Assembly (NCBI RefSeq): GCF_000196235.1
Contig: NC_008541.1
Coordinates: 3,286,001 to 3,350,000 of the forward strand
Direction of reading: 5' to 3'
Source: Arthrobacter sp. FB24
Lineage (GTDB): Bacteria; Actinomycetota; Actinomycetes; Actinomycetales; Micrococcaceae
DNA: 64,000 bases
Part shown: piece after piece, positions 17,406-26,378 of the stretch
Layout of the letters: every line of letters begins with the position of its first letter
Numbering within the stretch: the first letter of the stretch is position 1
Program-made: the position numbers and the translations under genes
The notes under the pieces: model-generated
Databases searched by the model: none
What the model saw: only the letters and a program-made list of their open reading frames with translations
What the model was told of the DNA's origin: nothing

Positions 17406-18338
17406 GTGCTCATCACCGTAGGAGCCGCGCTCCTCTTCCTCGCACCACTGCTCCTGGGCGTGGCGCTGCTGATCCCCGGTGCTCCGGAGATCGCCCTCAG
17501 CCGCCGCCGTCCCTATGACTCTGACCCGCCGTCACGGCTGACGCGCCTGGCAAACATCACGGTCGGAACCCTGGACCGCTTCCTGGCAGCCAGGAACCTG
17601 CGCCTCTACAACCGGGAGACCTTGGAAACTGCCGGCGTCCGGCTCAGCCAGGCCGAGTTCATCGTCCTGGTGATGGCCGGTGCCATCGTGGGCGCCCTGG
17701 TGGGCCTGGTTATCGGCGTGCCCGTGGTCTCCATCCTGCTTGTCATCCTCGCGCCGTTCGTGGGGCACCTGGTTTTGGGCTTCCTCGCCGGGAAGAGGCG
17801 GGCCAGGTTCGACCAGCAGCTCGGCGACACCCTCCAGCTCCTCGCCGGAGGGCTGCGGGCAGGCCACAGCATCCTGCGCGCCATCGACGCCGCCGCCGCC
17901 GAGTCACAAAGCCCCACCTCGGAAGAGATGCGCCGGGTCATCACCGAAACAAGCCTGGGCCGCGACCTGCTGGCCTCCCTGACGGACACCTCGGAACGCA
18001 TGAAGAACGAGGACTTCGTCTGGATCGCGCAGGCTATCCAGATCAACCGCGAGGTGGGCGGCAACCTGGCTGAGGTCCTGGACCAGGTCAATGAGACGAT
18101 CCGCGAGCGGTCCGAAATCAAGGGACACATCAAGGCACTTGCGGCCGAGGGGAAGTTCTCCGCCTACATCCTGATCGCCATGCCCATCGGCATTGTGCTG
18201 ATGCTCATGGCAGTGAACCCCGGCTACATGGATGCGATGTTCACCCATCCGCTGGGTTGGGCCATGATCGCAGCGTCCGTGGTCTTTATGACCATCGGCA
18301 GCCTGTGGATGCGCAAAATCATCGATCTGAAGTTCTGA
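17406..18338 (+). CDS. tadB: TadB-like inner-membrane protein, locus 2
   Basis: 310 residues from the GTG at 17406 with AGGGA 8 nt upstream; the frame is open further back inside tadA2 but the sequence there is not TadB-like. Hydrophobic N-terminus (ITVGAALLFLAPLLLGVALLI), QLGDTLQLLAGGLRAGHSILRAIDAAAAES, NREVGGNLAEVLDQVNETIRERSEIK and a C-terminal TM pair ending WMRKIIDLKF, matching WIRKISDLKF of TadB1. It makes the assembly platform with TadC2. Confidence 0.92.
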   Translation: MLITVGAALLFLAPLLLGVALLIPGAPEIALSRRRPYDSDPPSRLTRLANITVGTLDRFLAARNLRLYNRETLETAGVRLSQAEFIVLVMAGAIVGALVGLVIGVPVVSILLVILAPFVGHLVLGFLAGKRRARFDQQLGDTLQLLAGGLRAGHSILRAIDAAAAESQSPTSEEMRRVITETSLGRDLLASLTDTSERMKNEDFVWIAQAIQINREVGGNLAEVLDQVNETIRERSEIKGHIKALAAEGKFSAYILIAMPIGIVLMLMAVNPGYMDAMFTHPLGWAMIAASVVFMTIGSLWMRKIIDLKF

Positions 18339-18345
18339 GGCGACC

Positions 18346-19230
18346 ATGAATCCCGTGGTGCTGTCCTCACTCCTCCTGGTCGGCCTCCCGATCGGCTACC
18401 TGGCCTGGTCCGTCCTGTCCGTGGACCGCAAGGCCCGAAGCGCAACGGTGGCTATCCTGACGCGTGGCAGGAGGGCAGTAGAGGTCCCCGACAAAGCACG
18501 GAGCGGCCTCCTCGACAGGATCGGTTACGGCCTGGCCCCCGCGGCCTACGTCCGGAAACTCGACCGGTTACTCTCCCTGGCCGGCCGGCCTGCTGCGTGG
18601 CCCCTGGGGCGCATCCTCGCGGCAAAGCCCGCCCTCGGCCTGGTGGGAGCGTCCCTTTTCATCCTTATCAGCATGAGCAGCCCCAAACCCATCATCAAGC
18701 TTGCCGGCCTGTTCCTGCTCTTCCTGGGCTACTTCATCCCTGACCTGCTCCTCTACAGCAAGGGCATGGAGCGCCAAAAGGCCATGCAGCTGGAACTCGC
18801 CAATACCCTGGACCAGATGCTCATCTCAGTGGAAGCGGGCTTGGGCTTCGAGGGTGCCATGGCCCGTGCAGGGGAAAACGGCAAAGGGCCGCTGGCCGAA
18901 GAAATCATCCGCACCCTGCAGGACATGCAGGTGGGACGCAGCCGCCGGGAGTCGTACCTCGCGCTTGCCGAACGAACGAACATCCCGGAGCTGCGCAGCT
19001 TCGTCCAGGCCATCGTCCAGGCTGACACCTACGGTATTGCCATCAGCCGGGTCCTCCGGATCCAGGCCAAAGTGATGCGGGTGAAGCGACGGCAACGTGC
19101 GGAGGAAAAAGCCATGAAGCTGCCGGTGATGATCCTGTTCCCGCTCCTGTTCTTCATTTTTCCGGTCCTGTTCATCGCAATTCTCGGTCCCGCCGTCATC
19201 AACACCGTTGTCACATTCAGCGGGCAGTAA
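18346..19230 (+). CDS. tadC: TadC-like inner-membrane protein, locus 2
   Basis: 294 residues, ATG behind GAGG at 5-nt spacing, 7 nt after tadB2. Shares LANTLDQMLISVEAGLGFEGAMARAGENGKGPLAEE, RTLQDMQVGRSR and RRQRAEEKAMKLPVMILFPLLFFIFP with TadC1. Last core gene of tad locus 2; an HPt-like gene follows 108 nt later on the same strand. Confidence 0.92.
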   Translation: MNPVVLSSLLLVGLPIGYLAWSVLSVDRKARSATVAILTRGRRAVEVPDKARSGLLDRIGYGLAPAAYVRKLDRLLSLAGRPAAWPLGRILAAKPALGLVGASLFILISMSSPKPIIKLAGLFLLFLGYFIPDLLLYSKGMERQKAMQLELANTLDQMLISVEAGLGFEGAMARAGENGKGPLAEEIIRTLQDMQVGRSRRESYLALAERTNIPELRSFVQAIVQADTYGIAISRVLRIQAKVMRVKRRQRAEEKAMKLPVMILFPLLFFIFPVLFIAILGPAVINTVVTFSGQ

Positions 19231-19338
19231 GGTGCCCAAGTGACAGCCGTCACCCCCTGATAACCCAAGAGACTCAAGGTTTCCACAAGATCTGCCGAAG
19301 TCGAGTGAATTGACAGATTCAGGAAGTAGCGTTGTCAT

Positions 19339-19797
19339 ATGTCCATTTCAGGCAGTTCCACCGAAGGCGAGGGCACACATCAAATCCCCGCCCTGTGCCC
19401 GGCCGCAGCTGCCGCGGGCACTGAAGCAGGCGTGGCTTTTGAGGAAATTCCCCTGGTGGACCTCCTGGTGCTGCAGGACCTCGAGACCCAGCTGGCCCAG
19501 CCGGCCGTCGCGAAGAAGTTCGCCCTGGACTACATCGAGATCTGGGAACAGCGCTATCTCAACCTGACGAACGCGATCTCCGGCCAGGACCTCACCACTG
19601 CATTGGACGCCGCCATCAGCCTGAAGATCGGCTCGGCGATGGTAGGGGGCCTCCGCCTTGCCCGCCTGGCGGAAGACATCGAGAGCGTGATCCGTTCGGG
19701 GAGCTGGGACAAAGGCCAGTTAATGCTCGCCTGCGTCTCCGACCTCGGCCACGAAACGGTTGCCCGGCTCCGCCAAAGCTACCTGCCGGCCGGCTAG
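19339..19797 (+). CDS. HPt-like protein with phosphoacceptor His replaced
   Basis: 152 residues. Residues 40-148 look like a four-helix histidine phosphotransfer (HPt) fold: L-L-V-L-x-D-L at the start and the central helix TALDAAISLKIGSAMVGGLRLARLAEDIESV. In active HPt proteins that helix reads A-H-x-L-K-G-S; here the His position is Ile93 (ATC codon) while Leu95, Lys96 and the following Gly-Ser pair are kept. It therefore probably cannot carry a phosphate and may bind a response regulator or kinase. It lies between tad locus 2 and a convergent response regulator. The fold assignment is from pattern only. Confidence 0.6.
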   Translation: MSISGSSTEGEGTHQIPALCPAAAAAGTEAGVAFEEIPLVDLLVLQDLETQLAQPAVAKKFALDYIEIWEQRYLNLTNAISGQDLTTALDAAISLKIGSAMVGGLRLARLAEDIESVIRSGSWDKGQLMLACVSDLGHETVARLRQSYLPAG

Positions 19798-19843
19798 GCC
19801 AGGGGCAAGCCGGCCGGCAGGCCGGGTAGGCTGCCGCCAGCCG

Positions 19844-20611
19844 CTAGAGTTTGCCCGCTCCGAGCCGGTATCCGACTCCGCGGACCGTCTGCAGCAGTTG
19901 CGGCGAATGGGTGTCTTCGTGCAGTTTCTTTCGAAGGTTCCCGATGTGGACTTCCACGGCCCGCTCGTCAGCCTCGCTAATATAGGTGTTGTCCTGGTAG
20001 TAATCCCCCCGAACCACCTTCACCAGGTCCGCCCGGGTGCATACTGCCCCGCCAGCCCGCAGGAGTTCCTCCAGCAGGACAAACTCGCTGCGGGTGAGCT
20101 CCAGTTCCTTGCCCGCCAGTTCAGCGGACCTGGTCCGGGGGCTGAGCCGCAGGTCCCTGTGCTCCAGTACGTCCTTTGATCCTGCTCCCGTTGCTGCAAG
20201 CGGTATCGGCGCATCCGGCGTCGGTCTCTGGGCGTGGCCGTTCCGCGGCCGCCGCATCATGGCCGCCACCCTTGCCCGGAGCTCCAGCGGACGGAACGGC
20301 TTAGTGATGTAATCGTCCGCGCCCGAGTGCAGCGCGGTCAGCATGTCCGGCTCCTCAGTCCGTCCGGTCAGCATCACCACGTAGGCGTCACTGAACTGCC
20401 TGATGCGCCGCAGCACCTCGTATCCGTCGATATCCGGCAGGCCAACATCCAAAGTGACAACATTCGCGTGCTGATGTCGGACCAATTCCACGCCTTCGCG
20501 GCCGTCCGAGGCGGTATGCACCTCAAAACCCGCTTGAAGGAAGACCGATTCCAACAAGTTACGTATGTCCTTGTCATCCTCGACAACCACAGCTACTCCC
20601 AGATCGCTCAT
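19844..20611 (-). CDS. OmpR/PhoB-family response regulator
   Basis: 255 residues from the ATG at 20611. Receiver domain: acidic pocket EDD at 11-13, phosphoacceptor Asp55 (VVTLDVGLPDIDG), Thr82 and Lys104. Then a linker and a C-terminal winged-helix DNA-binding domain (LELTRSEFVLLEELLRAGG ... VHIGNLRKKL ... QTVRGVGYRL). No histidine kinase is adjacent. It converges on the HPt-like gene after tad locus 2, which makes pilus or surface-behaviour control a reasonable but unproven guess. The 210-base upstream region has an imperfect palindrome (GCGTGACTTTCACGT, about 20754-20768) that could be an autoregulatory site. Confidence 0.92.
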   Translation of the reverse strand: MSDLGVAVVVEDDKDIRNLLESVFLQAGFEVHTASDGREGVELVRHQHANVVTLDVGLPDIDGYEVLRRIRQFSDAYVVMLTGRTEEPDMLTALHSGADDYITKPFRPLELRARVAAMMRRPRNGHAQRPTPDAPIPLAATGAGSKDVLEHRDLRLSPRTRSAELAGKELELTRSEFVLLEELLRAGGAVCTRADLVKVVRGDYYQDNTYISEADERAVEVHIGNLRKKLHEDTHSPQLLQTVRGVGYRLGAGKL

Positions 20612-20821
20612 GGCCAAACCCCATACATCCCCAGAGACCCCATGCAGGCACCTGCCCATCGCAAATGCCTGTTACACCCCCCGAGGGACTAGGCTACAAG
20701 AAATCTCGCCTTTAGTCGGCTGTTTTTGCGCAGCAAATTCTAAAATGTCAATTAGCGTGACTTTCACGTTAACTTTGTCCCCAGGAAAGGCCGGGCGCTT
20801 TATGCGCTGCCGCATCGGTAT

Positions 20822-21712
20822 CTATTTCCGCAGCGCCCTGGTCAGTTCGGCACGGGCCAGCAGCTCGCTGTCCGAGGGATAGGCTACTTCCTCAAGCACC
20901 AGGGGATGCGGCGCGGACAGCACGGATTTGGCGTCGCGCTTCTGCTCCAGCAACCGCTCGTAGAGCCACCCCGGTTTCTCGGCCCCGGACCCGACGTACA
21001 GGGCCGAACCCACCAGCGCCCGCACCATGTTGTGGCAGAACGCGTCAGCCTGCACTGTGGCCACGATGACACCGTCGGTCCCCCGCGCGAATTCAAACCG
21101 CTGAAGCTCCCGGATGGTGGTGGAGCCTTCCCGGGGCTTGCAGTAGGAGCGGAAGTTCTGCAACCCCAGGAGCTTGGATGCCCCCTCATTCAATAGCGAC
21201 ACATCGAGTTGCTCCTTGTGCCACAACGTGGAATACCTGCCCAACGGATCCCACAGCGCCGGACCGTCCGCGATGCGGTAGCTGTACCGGCGCCACAGGG
21301 CCGAGAACCGCGCGTCGAAACCTTCAGGCGCCACAGTAACGCTGTGCACTTCAATCGCGCCGGTCAGGTCGCCCAGTCCCCGGCTCAGTGCCCCGCGCAG
21401 GCGCCGCAGCAGGGCGACGGCGGGATCCAGTTCGACGCCGCGGTTCAGTCCCTGCCACTCCTCCTCGGTGAGGTCCAGGTGAACCACCTGCCCCCGCGCA
21501 TGCACGCCGGCGTCGGTGCGGCCGGCGACGGTGACCCGAACCTTGCGCCTGATCAGGAGCGCCAGCGCGCTCTCCAGGACGCCCTGGACTGTCCGCAGGC
21601 CGGGCTGCACAGCCCACCCGCTAAAGGGGCCGCCGTCGTACGCCAAATCCAAACGGATACGCAAAAACCCGCCGCCCCCCAAAACGGGGGCAGCGGGTTT
21701 CTGGTGGTTCAT
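20822..21712 (-). CDS. truA: tRNA pseudouridine(38-40) synthase TruA
   Basis: 296 residues from the ATG at 21712. It isomerises uridines 38-40 in the tRNA anticodon arm. Seen: LRIRLDLAYDGGPFSGWAVQPG, catalytic Asp in VAGRTDAGVHARGQVVHLD, RYSYRI and FCHNMVRALVGSALYVG. The first 15 codons coincide with an intrinsic terminator; a TTG just after the U-tract (at LRIRLDL) is a plausible alternative start that would remove the low-complexity KPAAPVLGGGGF segment. It follows rplQ by 31 nt, the standard actinobacterial order. Confidence 0.93.
   Translation of the reverse strand: MNHQKPAAPVLGGGGFLRIRLDLAYDGGPFSGWAVQPGLRTVQGVLESALALLIRRKVRVTVAGRTDAGVHARGQVVHLDLTEEEWQGLNRGVELDPAVALLRRLRGALSRGLGDLTGAIEVHSVTVAPEGFDARFSALWRRYSYRIADGPALWDPLGRYSTLWHKEQLDVSLLNEGASKLLGLQNFRSYCKPREGSTTIRELQRFEFARGTDGVIVATVQADAFCHNMVRALVGSALYVGSGAEKPGWLYERLLEQKRDAKSVLSAPHPLVLEEVAYPSDSELLARAELTRALRK
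21665..21700 (-). terminator. Intrinsic terminator overlapping the 5' end of truA
   Basis: On the minus strand AAACCCGCTGCCCCC pairs with GGGGGCGGCGGGTTT (15 bp, one G-U) around a 6-nt loop, running into TTTTT. This is a textbook Rho-independent terminator for the rplQ transcript, yet it lies about 10-50 nt inside truA as annotated. Confidence 0.85.
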
Positions 21713-21743
21713 AGACTTAAGTCTAAGCCAAGGATTCAGCGAA

Positions 21744-22334
21744 TTACTTCGCGTCCTTTTCCTCAGCAGCCGGCTTCTCAGCAGCTTCCTCAGCGGCCGG
21801 GGCCTCTTCGGTTTCAGCAGCCTCAGCCTTGGGGGCTTCCGCAGCTTCGGCTTCCGGAGCAGCTTCGGTCTCAGCGACCTCAGTCTCGGCGGCCGGAGCA
21901 GCAGCAGCTTCCTTCTTGTCGGCATCGCGCTTCGCAGCGGACGTAGCCTCAGCTACGACGGCCTGCTTGGCGGAAACCGGCTCAAGGACGAGCTCGATGA
22001 CAGCCATGGGAGCGTTGTCGCCCTTGCGGTTGCCGATCTTGGTGATGCGGGTGTAGCCGCCATCGCGGTTCTCCACTGCCTGTGCAATGTCGGTGAACAG
22101 CTCGTGGACAACGCCCTTGTTGCTGATCAGGCCGAGTACACGACGGCGGGAAGCGAGGTCGCCGCGCTTGGCGAAGGTCACCAGACGCTCTGCGTACGGC
22201 TTCAGGCGCTTGGCCTTGGTCACCGTGGTGGTGATCCGCTTGTGCTCGAACAGTGCTGCTGCCAGGTTCGCGAGCATAAGACGCTCGTGAGCCGGGCCGC
22301 CTCCGAGGCGCGGACCCTTAGTGGGGGTAGGCAT
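21744..22334 (-). CDS. rplQ: 50S ribosomal protein L17
   Basis: 196 residues. The core (1-117: [21 protein letters not shown], then [26 protein letters not shown], and [23 protein letters not shown]) is standard L17, which lies near the peptide exit tunnel. Residues about 118-196 are an Ala/Glu-rich low-complexity tail (repeats like [20 protein letters not shown]) that nearly doubles the E. coli length. Last gene of the alpha operon here. Confidence 0.96.
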   Translation of the reverse strand: MPTPTKGPRLGGGPAHERLMLANLAAALFEHKRITTTVTKAKRLKPYAERLVTFAKRGDLASRRRVLGLISNKGVVHELFTDIAQAVENRDGGYTRITKIGNRKGDNAPMAVIELVLEPVSAKQAVVAEATSAAKRDADKKEAAAAPAAETEVAETEAAPEAEAAEAPKAEAAETEEAPAAEEAAEKPAAEEKDAK

Positions 22335-22411
22335 AATTGTTTCTCCTCATATGGAAGCCGGTGGGCTGCGCACACCATGGTGCATCCAGCCAGCCGGCCA
22401 AGATCTGCTTG

Positions 22412-23422
22412 TTAGAGCTCGTCGTCGCTGAACGCGGCGTCGTCCTCTTCGATGGCTGCGGCGCGTGCTGCCAGGTCGAAACCGGGAGGCGAGTCCTTGA
22501 GGGACAGGCCCAGTTCAACCAGCTTGGCCTTGACCTCGTCGATGGACTTCGCACCGAAGTTACGGATGTCCATCAGGTCGGCCTCGGAGCGGGCAACGAG
22601 TTCACCCACGGTGTGGATGCCCTCACGCTTGAGGCAGTTGTAGGAACGGACGGTGAGGTCCAGATCCTCGATCGGCAGGGCCATGTCAGCTGCCAGGGCA
22701 GCGTCAGTCGGCGACGGGCCAATCTCGATACCTTCAGCTGCGGTGTTCAGCTCGCGGGCCAGACCGAACAGCTCCACCAGGGTGGTGCCTGCCGAAGCGA
22801 CGGCATCGCGCGGGGCGATTGCCTGCTTGGTCTCGACGTCGACAATCAGCTTGTCGAAGTCAGTGCGCTGCTCAACACGGGTGGCTTCCACGCGGAAAGT
22901 AACCTTCAGCACCGGCGAGTAGATCGAGTCGACCGGAATGCGGCCGATCTCGGAGTCGCCGGACTTGTTCTGAGCTGCCGAAACGTAGCCGCGGCCGCGC
23001 TCGATGGTCAGTTCGAGTTCGAACTTGCCCTTCGAGTTCAGCGTGGCAATGTGCAGATCCGGGTTGTGGAATTCGACGCCGGCCGGCGGAGCGATGTCCG
23101 CGGCGGTGACGACTCCCGGGCCCTGCTTGCGCAGGTAAGCAACAACCGGCTCGTCGTGCTCGGAGGAAACCGACAGGTTCTTGATGTTCAGGATGATCTC
23201 AGTGACATCTTCCTTGACACCCGGAACCGTGGTGAACTCGTGCAGCACGCCATCGATCCGGATGCTGGTAACAGCAGCGCCCGGGATGGAGGAGAGCAGG
23301 GTACGGCGGAGGGAGTTTCCGAGAGTGTATCCAAAGCCCGGCTCCAGCGGTTCAATGATGAAACGGGAGCGGTTTTCGGAGACGACCTCTTCAGAGAGGG
23401 TGGGGCGCTGTGCAATGAGCAC
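22412..23422 (-). CDS. rpoA: RNA polymerase alpha subunit
   Basis: 336 residues, GTG start with AAAGGA upstream. The N-terminal domain ([38 protein letters not shown]) dimerises and nucleates RNA polymerase assembly; the C-terminal domain (about 245-310, [45 protein letters not shown]) binds UP elements and activators. Length and domain order are normal. It lies between rpsK and rplQ. Confidence 0.98.
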   Translation of the reverse strand: MLIAQRPTLSEEVVSENRSRFIIEPLEPGFGYTLGNSLRRTLLSSIPGAAVTSIRIDGVLHEFTTVPGVKEDVTEIILNIKNLSVSSEHDEPVVAYLRKQGPGVVTAADIAPPAGVEFHNPDLHIATLNSKGKFELELTIERGRGYVSAAQNKSGDSEIGRIPVDSIYSPVLKVTFRVEATRVEQRTDFDKLIVDVETKQAIAPRDAVASAGTTLVELFGLARELNTAAEGIEIGPSPTDAALAADMALPIEDLDLTVRSYNCLKREGIHTVGELVARSEADLMDIRNFGAKSIDEVKAKLVELGLSLKDSPPGFDLAARAAAIEEDDAAFSDDEL

Positions 23423-23506
23423 TTAGGTTTCCTTTCGGCGAGCATCCGCTATATGACGCAACACAGGTGGTGGAAATTCGGTCTGAAGACTTAACGCGGC
23501 TGGGCC

Positions 23507-23532
23507 TGCCCGGACCCGTGAAGGTCCGGGCA
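23507..23532 (-). other. Hairpin in the rpsK-rpoA gap
   Basis: TGCCCGGACC and GGTCCGGGCA form a perfect 10-bp stem with a 6-nt loop in the 132-base gap. No U-tract follows, so RNA processing or attenuation is as likely as termination. Confidence 0.5.
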
Positions 23533-23554
23533 AGCTCCAGCTGCTGGAAACGTC

Positions 23555-23956
23555 TTAGACGCGGCGGCGCTTCGGCGGGCGGCAGCCGTTGTGCGCGGCG
23601 GGGGTGACGTCCTGGATGGAGCCAACCTCCAGGCCGGCGGCCTGCAGCGAGCGGATTGCGGTTTCGCGGCCCGAACCCGGTCCCTTGACGAACACGTCGA
23701 CCTTCTTCAGGCCGTGCTCCTGGGCGCGCTTTGCAGCAGCTTCGGCAGCCATCTGGGCAGCGAACGGGGTGGACTTACGTGAGCCCTTGAAGCCAACCTC
23801 ACCGGCAGAAGCCCAGGAGATGACAGCACCGTTCGGATCCGTGATGGAAACGATGGTGTTGTTAAAGGTGCTCTTGATGTGCGCCTGGCCAAGCGCGATA
23901 TTCTTCTTGTCCTTCTTACGCGGCTTGCGAACCGCGCCACGAGTCTTCGGGGGCAT
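23555..23956 (-). CDS. rpsK: 30S ribosomal protein S11
   Basis: 133 residues. S11 forms the 30S platform near the E site and mRNA exit. Conserved segments: [65 protein letters not shown], and C-terminal [18 protein letters not shown]. The N-terminal lysine/arginine-rich stretch ([14 protein letters not shown]) is typical of actinobacteria. It follows rpsM by 45 nt. Confidence 0.98.
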   Translation of the reverse strand: MPPKTRGAVRKPRKKDKKNIALGQAHIKSTFNNTIVSITDPNGAVISWASAGEVGFKGSRKSTPFAAQMAAEAAAKRAQEHGLKKVDVFVKGPGSGRETAIRSLQAAGLEVGSIQDVTPAAHNGCRPPKRRRV

Positions 23957-24001
23957 TATTTCTCCTACAGAAAGTTATCGGGGGAAAGTCAGCGGCTATT
24001 T

Positions 24002-24379
24002 CTAGCGGCCGGCTTTCTTCTTGCCGGCGACGGTGCGCTTCGGACCCTTGCGGGTACGAGCGTTGGTCTTCGTACGCTGACCGCGTACGGGCAGGCCCTT
24101 GCGGTGACGCAGGCCTTCGTAGCTGCCGATTTCAACCTTGCGGCGGATATCAGCGGCCACTTCGCGGCGAAGGTCACCCTCAACCTTGTAGTTGCCTTCA
24201 ATGTAGTCACGCAGCTCAACCAGCTGTGCGTCGGTCAGGTCCTTGACCCGAACGTCAGCGCTGATGCCGGTAGCAGCCAGGGTTTCGTGTGCACGGGTCT
24301 TGCCCACGCCGTAGATGTAAGTAAGCGCAATTTCCAACCGCTTTTCGCGGGGAATGTCTACGCCAGCGAGACGAGCCAT
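24002..24379 (-). CDS. rpsM: 30S ribosomal protein S13
   Basis: 125 residues from the ATG at 24379; 17 extra upstream codons in the open frame are not conserved. S13 sits in the 30S head and contacts P-site tRNA through its basic tail. Seen: [82 protein letters not shown]. The 181-base gap before it contains a small hairpin (CCGCACT/AGTGCGG at 24425-24441), perhaps a leader element. Confidence 0.98.
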   Translation of the reverse strand: MARLAGVDIPREKRLEIALTYIYGVGKTRAHETLAATGISADVRVKDLTDAQLVELRDYIEGNYKVEGDLRREVAADIRRKVEIGSYEGLRHRKGLPVRGQRTKTNARTRKGPKRTVAGKKKAGR

Positions 24380-24560
24380 AGTGGCGGTACTCCTTGTATA
24401 AACCGGAGGTCGTAGGCAGTACACCCGCACTTTCAGTGCGGCCCCAGCCTCCGACCGGGGGTTAGCTGTCCGGGCTCTGTCGAGCGAATGTCCCAGTTCA
24501 GCTTGTGCTGCCTTTATTTACTTGCGTGGGTTAGCAACCCAGGGTTTCCCGTGAAGGAAA

Positions 24561-24674
24561 TTAGCCCTGGCGCTGCTTGTGGCGCGGGTTCTCGCAGATC
24601 ACCATGACCCGGCCATTACGGCGGATCACTTTGCACTTTTCGCAGATCTGCTTGACGCTCGGCTTGACCTTCAT
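24561..24674 (-). CDS. rpmJ: 50S ribosomal protein L36
   Basis: 37 residues ([21 protein letters not shown] then [16 protein letters not shown]). It carries the complete zinc-ribbon set Cys11, Cys14, Cys27 and His32, so it is the zinc-binding (C+) paralogue of L36. L36 binds domain VI of 23S rRNA late in assembly. Start at 24674 behind AAAGGA. It lies between infA and rpsM in the classical order. Confidence 0.97.
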   Translation of the reverse strand: MKVKPSVKQICEKCKVIRRNGRVMVICENPRHKQRQG

Positions 24675-24743
24675 GGCGTTCCTTTGCGTGTTGCAGTTGG
24701 TCAGCTGGACCGGCCTTCGGCTAAAGCTCTGGCCGCCCAGTGT

Positions 24744-24965
24744 TTACTTGTAGCGGTAGACGATACGACCACGTGTAAGGTCGTACGGGCTCAGCTCCAC
24801 CACTACCCGGTCCTCAGGGAGAATCCTGATGTAGTGCTGGCGCATTTTTCCAGAGATGTGCGCCAGAACGATGTGCTTGTTGGTGAGCTCAACGCGAAAC
24901 ATCGCATTAGGCAGCGCCTCAGTCACAACGCCCTCGATCTCAATGACCCCGTCCTTCTTGGCCAT
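24744..24965 (-). CDS. infA: Translation initiation factor IF-1
   Basis: 73 residues from the ATG at 24965, with GGAGGG just upstream; the longer open frame to 25097 is not conserved. IF-1 is an OB-fold protein that occupies the A site during initiation. Seen: [67 protein letters not shown]. It begins the infA-rpmJ-rpsM-rpsK-rpoA-rplQ unit; its own promoter should lie in the 153 bases before it. Confidence 0.98.
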   Translation of the reverse strand: MAKKDGVIEIEGVVTEALPNAMFRVELTNKHIVLAHISGKMRQHYIRILPEDRVVVELSPYDLTRGRIVYRYK

Positions 24966-25118
24966 ACCCTCCGCTAACTGTTGTTGTCGCAGCCTTCCGA
25001 TTGGCACCGGACATGACTGCGAACGTTTTTGATTGATTGGCTTCTGCCTTATGACCGCAAAAGGGCACAAACAGGGCAGACAACCAACAGACAACACTAC
25101 GCCATCTCGGCGGGAATG

Positions 25119-26120
25119 TTAAATCGGACCATGGTAGCGCACCACCGGGCCATACGCAGCAAATACCCCCGCCGGCGTTGAGATGCCCTCGGCCCGGGAG
25201 ACGCCATCCAGGATGGCTTCCGTCACGACGTCCGCTGCCGCGCTCTGCAGCGTGATGAGGTTGAACTGCCGGGCAGCGTCAGAGCTGCGGTCAAGTTCGA
25301 CGGCGCCCGTCGCCAGGGCGAACACGGTGTCGCCGTCCGCCAGGGTGTGGGACGGATTCAGCGCCCGGGCCAGCCCGGCATGGCACGCAGAGGCGGTGCG
25401 CTTGCACTCCACCTTGTTCAGGGCAGCGTTGGTAGCGACGACGACGAGGGTTGTGTTGAGGGGCGGCGGCTGGGCCTTCCGGCCGGGCCCGGCTTCCACC
25501 CGCTCCGGCGATGTGCCAAAGGGCAGTCCCACTGCATTCACGACCGCAAGGGCTCCAATCACGACTCCGTTGTCTAAAGTAATCGAGGCCGTGCCGACTC
25601 CGCCCTTATACGTCCCTCTTCCGAGGACGGCTCCGGTGCCGGCGCCCACGTTGCCGCGTTCGACGTCGTGCCCTTCCGTTTGGGCGGCAGCGGCGGCAGT
25701 TGCCGCGTAACCCATCTCCTCGTCGGGACGGGCGGAGAAGTCACCGCCGCGGCCCAGGTCGAAGATGGCGGCGGCCGGGACGATCGGCACCAGTCCCCCG
25801 GGCACGGCGAATCCCCGGCCGTTTTCCTCGCACCAGCGCTTGGCACCGTGCGCGGCAACGAGCCCGAAAGCGCTCCCGCCGGTAAGCACCACGGCATCCA
25901 CGCGCTGGGAAAGCGTGGCGGGATCCAGGGAATCCGTTTCGTGAGTGGCCGGGCCTCCGCCGCGGACGTCAACTGAGCCGACGGTGCCGGGCGGCGGGAG
26001 CACCACGGTCACCCCGGTGAGCCAGCCGCTGTCGGACTCCGCGCCGTCGGACTCCCGTCCAAACCCGGCTCTTTGCACATGGCCCACCCGGATTCCGGTG
26101 ACGTCGGTGATCGCTCCCAT
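25119..26120 (-). CDS. P1/DmpA-family (S58) peptidase
   Basis: 333 residues from the ATG at 26120. Family members are self-processing N-terminal-nucleophile amidohydrolases (DmpA aminopeptidase, NylC-type hydrolases). Seen: ITDVTGIRVGHVQ at the start, TGVTVVLPPPGTVGSVDVRGGGPATHETD, LTGGSAFGLVAAHG, NVGAGTGAVLGRG, TYKGGVGTASITLDNG and ALAVVNAVG. I cannot fix the autocleavage site by eye. The ATG gives direct homology from residue 2; 35 upstream codons were rejected. Minus strand, divergent from the sugar transporter and upstream of infA. Substrate unknown. Confidence 0.85.
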   Translation of the reverse strand: MGAITDVTGIRVGHVQRAGFGRESDGAESDSGWLTGVTVVLPPPGTVGSVDVRGGGPATHETDSLDPATLSQRVDAVVLTGGSAFGLVAAHGAKRWCEENGRGFAVPGGLVPIVPAAAIFDLGRGGDFSARPDEEMGYAATAAAAAQTEGHDVERGNVGAGTGAVLGRGTYKGGVGTASITLDNGVVIGALAVVNAVGLPFGTSPERVEAGPGRKAQPPPLNTTLVVVATNAALNKVECKRTASACHAGLARALNPSHTLADGDTVFALATGAVELDRSSDAARQFNLITLQSAAADVVTEAILDGVSRAEGISTPAGVFAAYGPVVRYHGPI

Positions 26121-26378
26121 GGCTCCATTGTGCGCCCTGCGCAAAACTGAGGGTACGCTCCCGGGCATTCCGCGACCCGCGGGGCCAACTCCGTCAGGCA
26201 AAACAAACGTTATGTAATACTGCAAGCAACACGGCGTTAACGGGCAAGGAAGCCTTGACTAACAATCCTCGGACGAGGGCTTGTGCGGGGTTCTGCCCAC
26301 CAACCATGTGGTGAAGTGAAGCTAAATCCCCACGCCCACTGGCCTGCAGTACGCAGGCCCGGATCCGTTAGAGACCGA

